Source of the DNA: a virus
DNA: 35,006 nucleotides
IMG/VR virus record: IMGVR_UViG_3300048597_000144
Span: 1 to 35,006 of that record
Direction: 5' to 3' (one strand)
In this document: positions 29,732-35,006 of the stretch, piece after piece
Numbering within the stretch: position 1 is the stretch's first letter
How the letters are laid out: each line of letters opens with the position of its first letter
Translations under genes and position numbers: made by a program
The notes under the pieces: generated by a model
What the model was told of the DNA's origin: nothing
Seen by the model: only the letters and a program-made list of their open reading frames with translations
Databases searched by the model: none

Positions 29732-30277
29732 ATGCCCACCGCCAAATGCCCTCAGTGCCGGGAACGAATAAACACTGAAGCGAACCTCTGCCGATATTGC
29801 GCCCACCGATTGTCTGACGACGAGCGCGACGACTTCAAGCGCCGTGGCCGCATTACTTGGACGCTGAGGGTTGTCTATGTGATCGCATTTGGCATGTTCG
29901 TCAGCTGGTGCTCGTCGCGCCCCGACCCAACGCCAATCGAGCGTCAGAAAGCGCTCGATATCGTGCTGGGCAGCCACGACTTAGCCAACCCCACGGTTGT
30001 CGACACGTCGAATTCCTACTTCAAAGAGAGTTCGAGAGCACACTGCGCCGATAGATATCCCGCCGACTTCACCATGCGAGCCGCATGTGAGAGAAACGCG
30101 AAAACGGGCTTTGCCGATTTCAAATGGATGTGGGGCGCTTATCAGTCGCAGCCGCCTGTCATCGATGCACTGACCATGTGCTTCGATCGATACACCGACG
30201 CCAAGGTGACAGACTTCATGATGGTTGGAGCTTGCGCCCGAAATCAGCAGAAAGCCCTTGAGGAGCTTGATCGCTAG
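29732..30277 (+). CDS. Zinc-ribbon single-pass membrane protein, likely lysogeny-expressed accessory gene
   Basis: A 181-residue protein with an N-terminal zinc ribbon ('CPQC' 6-9, 'CRYC' 20-23), a basic linker, one membrane helix (about 42-60, 'TLRVVYVIAFGMFVSW') and a C-terminal extracytoplasmic domain of about 120 residues containing several cysteines. Codon and base composition are visibly less GC-rich than the surrounding phage genes, suggesting separate acquisition. It starts four bases after the repressor gene and is probably cotranscribed with it, so it would be made in the lysogen. Superinfection exclusion, phage defence or another lysogenic conversion trait is plausible; the function is not known. 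Confidence 0.72.
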   Translation: MPTAKCPQCRERINTEANLCRYCAHRLSDDERDDFKRRGRITWTLRVVYVIAFGMFVSWCSSRPDPTPIERQKALDIVLGSHDLANPTVVDTSNSYFKESSRAHCADRYPADFTMRAACERNAKTGFADFKWMWGAYQSQPPVIDALTMCFDRYTDAKVTDFMMVGACARNQQKALEELDR

Positions 30278-30292
30278 ACGCGGTGGTCGCTG

Positions 30293-30523
30293 CTATTCGG
30301 CAGCCTGAGACAGCACGTGCCCAGCCGGTTCGATCGTCGTCACGTCGAGCACATCGAAGTCGGCGCGCACCCCGACGACGCGGACGCGCTGGCCGATCAG
30401 GCGACGAAACCGCAGCGGGGCATCAAGCTGCCAGGTGCCGCCGGCCTCGCGCGTAAGCGCCAGCATACCGCCGCGGCCGGACGCGAGGATGCCGATCTCG
30501 TCGTGATGTGAACCCATGGGCAT
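30293..30523 (-). CDS. DUF5818 domain protein
   Basis: A 76-residue protein with the DUF5818 pattern common in sphingomonads: 'MGSHHDEIGILASGRGGMLALTREAGGTWQLDAP' (3-36, split at residue 20) and 'RRLIGQRVRVVGVRADFDVLDV' (40-61). The fold is probably a small OB-like beta barrel. It converges with the zinc-ribbon gene (15-base gap). The start at 30523 is favoured; an ATG at 30517 and a TTG further upstream are alternatives. Its function is unknown. Confidence 0.75.
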   Translation of the reverse strand: MPMGSHHDEIGILASGRGGMLALTREAGGTWQLDAPLRFRRLIGQRVRVVGVRADFDVLDVTTIEPAGHVLSQAAE

Positions 30524-30620
30524 AGTCGCCAATTACCACGAGCGCTGGCAACCGCAGTAGGGAATTCGCAACCATTTCGGCTGAGGACCGACAACGGCAT
30601 CTCGCGTCACGACAGAACGA

Positions 30621-30636
30621 TTAGCACAATTGCTCT
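30621..30636. promoter_or_regulatory. Operator R1 (TTAGCA-N4-TGCTCT) of the right early promoter
   Basis: TTAGCA-CAAT-TGCTCT matches the operator consensus of the cro/repressor region. It ends at the first base of the predicted -35 element of the rightward promoter, the same placement as O2 at the cro promoter. Confidence 0.75.
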
Positions 30637-30664
30637 TGCAGAATAGCATTGATGCTAATAACGT
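30636..30664 (+). promoter_or_regulatory. Right early promoter with operator in the spacer
   Basis: -35 TTGCAG (30636-30641) and -10 TAACGT (30659-30664) are separated by 17 bases that contain operator R2. The layout is the same as at the cro promoter, and the two promoters share the strings TGCTCTTGCA and ATGCTAATA. Transcription would begin near 30671, leaving about 56 bases of leader before the first gene. Confidence 0.6.
30643..30658. promoter_or_regulatory. Operator R2 (ATAGCA-N4-TGCTAA) of the right early promoter
   Basis: ATAGCA-TTGA-TGCTAA lies 22 bp centre-to-centre from R1, identical to the O1-O2 spacing. It occupies the promoter spacer. Repressor bound here would silence the right arm in the lysogen. 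Confidence 0.75.
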
Positions 30665-30726
30665 CTCTTCACACCCGCTGACCTCGGCATCGTGCCGACG
30701 CGAGACGCAGGTGCTGGAGAACCCGC

Positions 30727-30966
30727 ATGGCTCGCACCTTCGCTCATACCCATCTCGATGACGGTGACCCGATTGCCGTCAAGCCGTCCGAGGCGCATCC
30801 CGGCATTCAGGTCATCGACTTTGCCGGCACGCTGATCTTCCTGCCCGAGGACGAACTCGTCACCTTGGCCACTGCCATCGACGAGCGGCTCGATGCCATC
30901 CGCACCGGCCGGCAGCCCGCCAGCAACGTCATCATGATGCAGCCCAACTCGGGCGTCATCGCATGA
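30727..30966 (+). CDS. Hypothetical early protein 1 of the right operon
   Basis: A 79-residue acidic protein, first in the right early operon. GGAGAA lies six bases upstream of the ATG. 'GIQVIDFAGTLIFLPEDELVTLATAIDERLDAI' (26-58) suggests a small alpha/beta fold. No family is recognised. Its stop overlaps the next start as ATGA. First-made proteins of phage operons often act against the host or its defences; that is position-based speculation. Confidence 0.7.
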   Translation: MARTFAHTHLDDGDPIAVKPSEAHPGIQVIDFAGTLIFLPEDELVTLATAIDERLDAIRTGRQPASNVIMMQPNSGVIA

Positions 30967-31508
30967 ACCGGCCGACTTCCCACCCTTGGCTGTCGCCGGC
31001 CGAGCACGCCTATCTGGCGCAGGAACGCGCCAGCATCGAGGCCAACCCGCGCGGCTATACCAGCACCGAGCCCGCCTATTTTCAGGCCCTCAACCGGTTG
31101 CTCTACACCCCGCAGGCCATCGCCAGCGCCATTGCCGCCGATGAACTGCGCGCCGCCGTCCGCCTCGCTCCCCGCGACCCGGCCCGCCATGCCGTCAGCT
31201 GCGCCTTGGGGATGCTGGCGCTCTACGCCCCCGGCGCCGGCCTGTGGTCGCCCTGGCACGGCTTCGAACATGGCAACGTCATCATCGGCGTCGAAAGCCC
31301 GCGTCGTCCCTATCCCGGCGACGAACGCTATGCCGCCTCCGATGCCCGCTGGTGCGTCGACCGCCTTGCGGAGGCCATCACCTGGCTGTCCGCAACTGTG
31401 CCGCTGACCGTCGTCTCCCAATGCCGCGACCCCGATCTGGTGACGGCGCGCGGCGCGGCGGCACAGGTGCGGTTCCTCCGCGCCATCCCTCAGCAGGTGG
31501 CGGCGTGA
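30963..31508 (+). CDS. Hypothetical early protein 2 of the right operon
   Basis: A 181-residue soluble protein. The N-terminus is helical ('LSPAEHAYLAQERASIEANPRGYTSTEPAYFQALNRLLY', split at residue 32). The middle has a hydrophobic helix, 'AVSCALGMLALYAPGAGLW', that could be buried, and the end is helical again ('WCVDRLAEAITWLSATVPLTVV'). No known domain is recognised. It is coupled by ATGA to the preceding gene and by GTGA to the following membrane gene. Confidence 0.65.
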   Translation: MNRPTSHPWLSPAEHAYLAQERASIEANPRGYTSTEPAYFQALNRLLYTPQAIASAIAADELRAAVRLAPRDPARHAVSCALGMLALYAPGAGLWSPWHGFEHGNVIIGVESPRRPYPGDERYAASDARWCVDRLAEAITWLSATVPLTVVSQCRDPDLVTARGAAAQVRFLRAIPQQVAA

Positions 31509-31672
31509 TCGCTTTCCCGATCATGGGCGCCTTTGCCTTGGGCACCATCCTGCTCGCGCTGGCCATCGGCCTCGCCGAGCTGCGCTCGCCCGCACTCTCC
31601 AACTTGATGGCGCTCGCCGCGGCCTGTGCCGCCGGCCTCGGCGTCCTCGTCATGCTCGGAAAGGTTTACTGA
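31505..31672 (+). CDS. Small two-helix membrane protein
   Basis: A 55-residue protein consisting of two membrane helices ('IMGAFALGTILLALAIGLAEL' and 'LMALAAACAAGLGVLVML') joined by a short loop. The start is a GTG at 31505 overlapping the preceding stop (GTGA); an ATG at 31523 is the alternative. Its stop overlaps the next gene as TGATG. Too short for family assignment; a membrane-acting early protein such as superinfection exclusion is possible. Confidence 0.6.
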   Translation: MIAFPIMGAFALGTILLALAIGLAELRSPALSNLMALAAACAAGLGVLVMLGKVY

Positions 31673-31992
31673 TGGCCAGCCTGCCACGCGTCGACGCCGA
31701 CGCCATTGCCGCCGTGCTCCTCGCCAACGACGAACTCGGCCTTGCCGGCTCGGCGGTGATGCGGACCTTTGTCCAGATGACCGCCGCGCAGCAGCTCGTC
31801 GCGCGCATCAAGGTCGCCATCACCACCCGCGACCGGCTCTACACCGCCGGCAGCATCCGCGAACTCAACCGGGTCCAAGATGCGCAGCTGGACGACGCCG
31901 AGGCGGAGATTGACACCTGCCGTGGCCAGCTGCGCGGGCTGATTGCCGATCGCATCGGCGTCAGCTTCGACGATCTGGAAACGGTGCTGTGA
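31672..31992 (+). CDS. Hypothetical early protein, helical
   Basis: A 106-residue, largely helical acidic protein ('AVMRTFVQMTAAQQLVARIKVAI' and 'IRELNRVQDAQLDDAEAEIDTCRGQLRGLIADRI' in part), likely a coiled coil in its second half. No family is recognised. It overlaps both neighbours by one base (TGATG), so it is translated in series with them. Confidence 0.62.
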   Translation: MASLPRVDADAIAAVLLANDELGLAGSAVMRTFVQMTAAQQLVARIKVAITTRDRLYTAGSIRELNRVQDAQLDDAEAEIDTCRGQLRGLIADRIGVSFDDLETVL

Positions 31993-32138
31993 TGCACCGG
32001 CCCTATCCGTTCCCGCGCCCGGCGCGCGAGCAGGCGCATATCGATCGCTGCAAGACCATCGCCTGGCGCGGCATCATCGTGTCGCTGGCTTGCGTCTGGG
32101 GCCTCGTCGGGTGGGCGCTGTGGCGCACCTTCGCATGA
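31992..32138 (+). CDS. 48-residue single-pass membrane protein
   Basis: A short gene starting at the ATG of TGATG (31990-31994). The N-terminal 20 residues are basic and proline-rich ('MHRPYPFPRPAREQ'), followed by one membrane helix 'GIIVSLACVWGLVGWALW'. The stop overlaps the next ATG (ATGA at 32135-32138). Coupling on both sides is the main support for translation. No function is known. Confidence 0.58.
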   Translation: MHRPYPFPRPAREQAHIDRCKTIAWRGIIVSLACVWGLVGWALWRTFA

Positions 32139-32353
32139 GTAGCTCGCCACTCCGCTGCGCGGTGCTCGTGCCATCTGCCGTCCCCGGTTCCGACAAGCCT
32201 GACTGGCGCGTCCTGTGGGCAAACGGCGACGAGGCCGAGGCCCGCAAGATCGCCGCCGAATGGGTCCGGGAGAACCCCGGCCAGGAAGCCCACCTCTTCA
32301 TCCGTGACGACACCGCCCGCGCCGTCACCCGCATCGAATGGACGAAACCATGA
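32135..32353 (+). CDS. Small hypothetical protein upstream of the exonuclease
   Basis: A 72-residue protein: 'WRVLWANGDEAEARKIAAEWVRENPGQEAHLFIRDD' (24-59, split at residue 40) suggests an alpha/beta fold with a strand-helix-strand core. It is coupled by ATGA to the gene before and to the RecE-like gene after, so a role with the recombination genes is possible. No family is recognised. Confidence 0.58.
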   Translation: MSSSPLRCAVLVPSAVPGSDKPDWRVLWANGDEAEARKIAAEWVRENPGQEAHLFIRDDTARAVTRIEWTKP

Positions 32354-33360
32354 CCCTGCCCACCATCACCCCCGGCGTCCACGACCTCAGCGAGGAAGCC
32401 TATCACGCGGACCCGGCGCCGGTGCCCTCGCTGTCGGCATCGCTCGCCAAGCTGCTCATCGATCGCAGCCCGCGCCACGCCTGGCATTCGCACCCGCGCC
32501 TCAACCCCGACCATGAGCCCAAGAACAGCGACGCCTTCGACCTTGGCAAGATCGGCCATCGGCTCGTCTTGGGTGCCGGCGGGGACTTCACCGTCATCGA
32601 TGCCGACGACTGGCGCAGCGGTGCCGCCAAGGGCCTGCGTGATCTGGCGCGCAGCCGTGGCCAGACGCCCATCCTCGCCAAGCATTTCGAGCGCGCCGAG
32701 GCGATGGCCCGCCGCGTCCATGCCCAGCTCGCCCGCCATCAGGAAGCTGCCGGCGCCTTTCAGGGCGGCAAGCCCGAACAGTCGCTGCTCTGGACCGAGG
32801 AGGTTGACGGGCAGACGGTGTGGTGCCGCGCCCGGCTCGATTATCTGCCGGCCGGCGGGAATGTCTTCGACGATTTCAAGACCACTGCCGCCAGCGCCGC
32901 CGCCAGCCAATGGGGCCAGCGCACGATGTGGGAGACCGGCTGCGATGTGCAGGCGGCGTTCTACATCCGGGGCATTAAGGCGCTCGGCCTGGCCGCAGAC
33001 CCGCATTTCCGCTTCGTCGTTGCCGAGCTTGAAGACCCGTTTGCCATTGCCGTCCACACCCTGACGCCGGCCGCGCTGGCGATGGCGAACCGCAAGGTCG
33101 AATATGCGCTGCGGCTGTGGGCGCGCAGCTTGGCCAAGGACTGGTGGCCCGGCTATCCGCCGTTCACCGCCTACCTCGATCCGCCGCCGTGGACGGAGAA
33201 GCGGTGGATTGCCCGCGAGGAAGCCGGCGAGACCGAGCCCGCGCGATTCGATGAGCTGTACCCCGTCGAGCCGACGCCGCTGCGGCTGCCGGTGCCCGAC
33301 GATGCGCCCGCGACGGACGTGTTCGGCTATGTCCTCGATGCACAGGGCCATGCGGCATGA
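32350..33360 (+). CDS. RecE-like PD-(D/E)XK exonuclease (DUF3799)
   Basis: A 336-residue nuclease of the exonuclease VIII/DUF3799 type. The N-terminus 'LSEEAYHADPAPVPSLSASLAKLLI' is the typical start. The active site can be traced: 'DLGKIGHRLVL' with H70, 'EQSLLWTE' near 143-150, 'CRARLDYLP' with D164, and 'DDFKTT' with D175 and K177, then 'QAAFYIRG', the Q-containing helix. It degrades one strand of duplex DNA to make 3' overhangs for annealing. The ATG at 32350 is chosen because it overlaps the previous stop (ATGA); another ATG lies four codons upstream. The adjacent ATPase gene completes a recombination pair. Confidence 0.85.
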   Translation: MTLPTITPGVHDLSEEAYHADPAPVPSLSASLAKLLIDRSPRHAWHSHPRLNPDHEPKNSDAFDLGKIGHRLVLGAGGDFTVIDADDWRSGAAKGLRDLARSRGQTPILAKHFERAEAMARRVHAQLARHQEAAGAFQGGKPEQSLLWTEEVDGQTVWCRARLDYLPAGGNVFDDFKTTAASAAASQWGQRTMWETGCDVQAAFYIRGIKALGLAADPHFRFVVAELEDPFAIAVHTLTPAALAMANRKVEYALRLWARSLAKDWWPGYPPFTAYLDPPPWTEKRWIAREEAGETEPARFDELYPVEPTPLRLPVPDDAPATDVFGYVLDAQGHAA

Positions 33361-34358
33361 GCTATGATTTCCGCCCCGCGGTCCGCACCCGCACTAGCAT
33401 CCTCATCGCGCTCGCCGGCACCACCGGCACCGGCAAGACCTTCACCGCCTTGAAGCTGGCGACGGGGCTGGCGGGTCCGACCGGACGCATCGCCGTGATC
33501 GATACCGAGGCCGGGCGCGCGCTGCATTATGCCGATCAGTTCCGGTTCGATCATCTCGACATCAAGCCGCCGTTCCGCCCGCAGACCTACCGCGACGCCA
33601 TCGTGGCTGCCGAGGAGGCGGGCTATGACGTGATCGTCATCGACAGCATGAGCCACGAATACGAGGGCGAGGGCGGCATCCTCGAATGGGCCGACGAGAT
33701 GCTGGCCGGCGGCGAGAAGTCCCCCGGCAATTGGAAAGAGCCCAAGGCCGCGCACAAGCGGATGATGAACCGGCTCGTCCAGTGCCGCGCCCACCTGATC
33801 TTCTGCCTCCGCGCCGAAGAAAAAATGCTGCTCGAACAGGTGCCGCAGACCAACGACGACGGCAGCCCCCGCATGTGGAAGGGCAAGCAGTCCATGAAGA
33901 CAGTGGTGACGCCGGCCAAGGACCGCCCGGTCGAGGAGCGCTGGCAGCCGATCTGCGAGAAACGCTTCATGTACGAGATGACGGTCAGCTTCCTGCTGCT
34001 GCCCGAAAAGCCCGGCGTCGGCATGGCGGTCAAGCTGCAGGAGCAGCACCGCCCGTTCTTCCCGGATGGCCAGCGCATCGGCGAGACCAGCGGGCAGGGC
34101 CTCGGCGCATGGGCGCGCGGCGGCAAGGCGGCACCGGCCGCAGCCGAACCGCCCGCCGGCACCCGGTCACAGACCGCCGACGAATGGCTCGACGCCTATC
34201 TGGCCAGCGTCGCAGCTGCCCCTGATCGTGAGGCCCTGGCAGCCGTCCAGGTGGGAGCCGCCAAGGCCATCGCCAAGCTGCAGGCGCAGCGCCCCGACCT
34301 TCACCAGCGCGCGGTCGAGGCCACCACCGCCCGCGCCGCCGCCTTCGACCACGCCTGA
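33357..34358 (+). CDS. Sak4-like RecA-fold ATPase (recombination)
   Basis: A 333-residue P-loop ATPase. Walker A is 'GTTGTGKT' (21-28), Walker B 'YDVIVIDSMSH' (90-100). The fold matches short RecA-like Sak4 annealing/recombinase proteins of phages, which pair with RecE-like exonucleases. The C-terminal 90 residues are Ala/Pro-rich and helical and may bind a partner. It is coupled to the exonuclease by ATGA. An alternative reading is a generic AAA ATPase used in replication. Confidence 0.8.
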   Translation: MSYDFRPAVRTRTSILIALAGTTGTGKTFTALKLATGLAGPTGRIAVIDTEAGRALHYADQFRFDHLDIKPPFRPQTYRDAIVAAEEAGYDVIVIDSMSHEYEGEGGILEWADEMLAGGEKSPGNWKEPKAAHKRMMNRLVQCRAHLIFCLRAEEKMLLEQVPQTNDDGSPRMWKGKQSMKTVVTPAKDRPVEERWQPICEKRFMYEMTVSFLLLPEKPGVGMAVKLQEQHRPFFPDGQRIGETSGQGLGAWARGGKAAPAAAEPPAGTRSQTADEWLDAYLASVAAAPDREALAAVQVGAAKAIAKLQAQRPDLHQRAVEATTARAAAFDHA

Positions 34359-34382
34359 TCAACCCGAAACGAGGACCGTCCA

Positions 34383-35006
34383 ATGACCAAGACCAAAGCC
34401 GCGCCCGTCGCGGATGATTTCCAACCCGACGCCATCGTGCTTCGCACCACCGCAAAGGGCGGTCGCAGCTATGGCGGGTTCCTGTGGCCGATGACGATTG
34501 GCGCTGTCGTCCAGTGCCCCGACTGGAAGCCGGAGGCGACGTGCCGCAATGGCCTGTTCGGATATCTCGACGGCCTCGGCTCGCGCTCGAACCTCTCGGC
34601 CGATCCCGATGCGCTGTGGTGGATTGTCGAGGTGATGCGCGCCGAGTGCATCCTCGTCGAGAACGACAAGGTGAAGTACCCGCGGGCTCGGGTGGCCTAT
34701 TTCGGCACGTTCGGCGGTGCCCTGGCCCGGCTGCCGCTGGCGATGGTCGAGGCCATCTTTGCGCAGACCAAGGCGAGCAAGGAGACGCTGGCGACCACCG
34801 GCTATGGCAGCGCGGCGGCGACCACCGGCTATGGCAGCGCGGCGGCGACCACCGGCTATGGCAGCGCGGCGGCGACCACCGGCTCTCGCAGCGCGGCGGC
34901 GACCACCGGCGATGGCAGCGCGGCGGCGACCACCGGCTATGGCAGCGCGGCGGCGACCACCGGCTATGGCAGCGCGGCGGCGACCACCGGCTCTCGCAGC
35001 GCGGCG
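34383..35006 (+). CDS. Early protein with C-terminal nonapeptide repeats (runs off the window)
   Basis: An ORF of at least 208 codons with no stop before the window end. The first 137 residues form a compact domain ('GRSYGGFLWPMTIGAVVQCPDWKPEATCRNGLFGYLDGLG' split over 28-67; 'LWWIVEVMRAECILVENDKVKYPRARVAYFG'). The style resembles phage proteins annotated DUF7666, which also continue into Ala/Gly/Ser/Thr repeats. From residue 138 the chain is a string of nine-residue units TTG-xx-SAAA. The repeats are likely to form a regular beta structure. The function is unknown. Confidence 0.72.
   Translation, partial: MTKTKAAPVADDFQPDAIVLRTTAKGGRSYGGFLWPMTIGAVVQCPDWKPEATCRNGLFGYLDGLGSRSNLSADPDALWWIVEVMRAECILVENDKVKYPRARVAYFGTFGGALARLPLAMVEAIFAQTKASKETLATTGYGSAAATTGYGSAAATTGYGSAAATTGSRSAAATTGDGSAAATTGYGSAAATTGYGSAAATTGSRSAA
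34794..35006 (+). repeat. 27-bp in-frame tandem repeat (8 units, continues beyond the window)
   Basis: Seven full units and most of an eighth encode TTGYGSAAA, TTGYGSAAA, TTGYGSAAA, TTGSRSAAA, TTGDGSAAA, TTGYGSAAA, TTGYGSAAA, TTGSRS.. . Only codons 4 and 5 vary (TAT GGC, TCT CGC, GAT GGC); the rest are identical at the DNA level, which indicates recent expansion or homogenisation. Unit length is a multiple of three, so copy number changes preserve the frame. Confidence 0.95.

Noticed and set aside
22296-30523. An integrase or excisionase gene in the early or lysogeny regions
   Set aside because: No tyrosine or serine recombinase motifs are seen in any credible frame; the integrase is presumably beyond the right edge.
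34794-35006. CRISPR array, suggested by regularly spaced 27-bp repeats
   Set aside because: Repeats are contiguous with no unique spacers, are in frame with a coding region, and vary only in two codons. They are protein-coding tandem repeats.

Overview
The window is the chromosomal edge and most of the body of a temperate siphovirus-type prophage in a high-GC alphaproteobacterium, most likely a member of the Sphingomonadaceae. This host assignment is an inference. It rests on the base composition, a DUF5818 gene, DUF6456 and GapR-type genes, and an alphaproteobacterial gene-transfer-agent (GTA)-style tail tip. The left 343 bases look like host DNA: the tail end of a succinylglutamate desuccinylase/aspartoacylase-type gene and a tRNA-Thr(TGT). 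The tRNA 3' end is the probable integration site. No integrase is visible, so the other prophage end should lie beyond the right edge of the window.

Layout. (1) 472-1667: a GIY-YIG nuclease gene converging with a D12-class adenine methyltransferase gene. (2) 1811-22092, minus strand, transcribed right to left: the late operon. In transcription order it carries HNH endonuclease, large terminase, portal, prohead protease, HK97-type capsid, head-tail connector and completion genes, tail tube, lambda G/T-like tail chaperones joined by a -1 frameshift signal, tape measure, a tail tip in GTA gene order (DUF2460, DUF2163 hub, NlpC/P60, megatron-like), DUF2793, and a lysis cassette ending in overlapping Rz/Rz1 genes. 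(3) 22093-22295: intergenic, with a strong leftward terminator; probably also the late promoter and cos. (4) 22296-28998, minus strand: the left early operon, with cro-like and CII-like regulators, an HTH protein, a GapR-like nucleoid protein, a RuvC-like resolvase, a PP-loop (PAPS reductase-like) protein, a PD-(D/E)XK-like protein, a zinc-finger protein, a methyltransferase, a DUF1376/DnaA-N-like replication protein and a possible late regulator. (5) 29086-30523: the lysogeny module, with a LexA/CI-type repressor, a membrane zinc-ribbon protein and a DUF5818 protein. (6) 30727 to the end, plus strand: the right early operon, with six small unknown genes, a RecE-like exonuclease, a Sak4-like ATPase, and a protein that runs into a 27-bp tandem repeat and off the window.

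How it works together. The repressor very probably binds 16-bp operators of the form TTAGCA-N4-TGCTAA. Two operators 22 bp apart lie at the cro promoter and two more, in the same geometry, lie at the right early promoter, so one repressor can silence both early operons. A fifth site precedes the repressor gene itself. Almost every gene in the operons is translationally coupled to the next by ATGA, GTGA or TGATG overlaps, which helped decide the starts.

Most notable observations: the GGGAAAC slippery heptamer followed by a GC-rich hairpin at the G/T junction; the duplicated operator-promoter architecture; a TIM-barrel-like domain found in the DUF2163 hub protein while the megatron-like protein appears to lack one; a phage GapR; and the tandem-repeat protein at the right edge.
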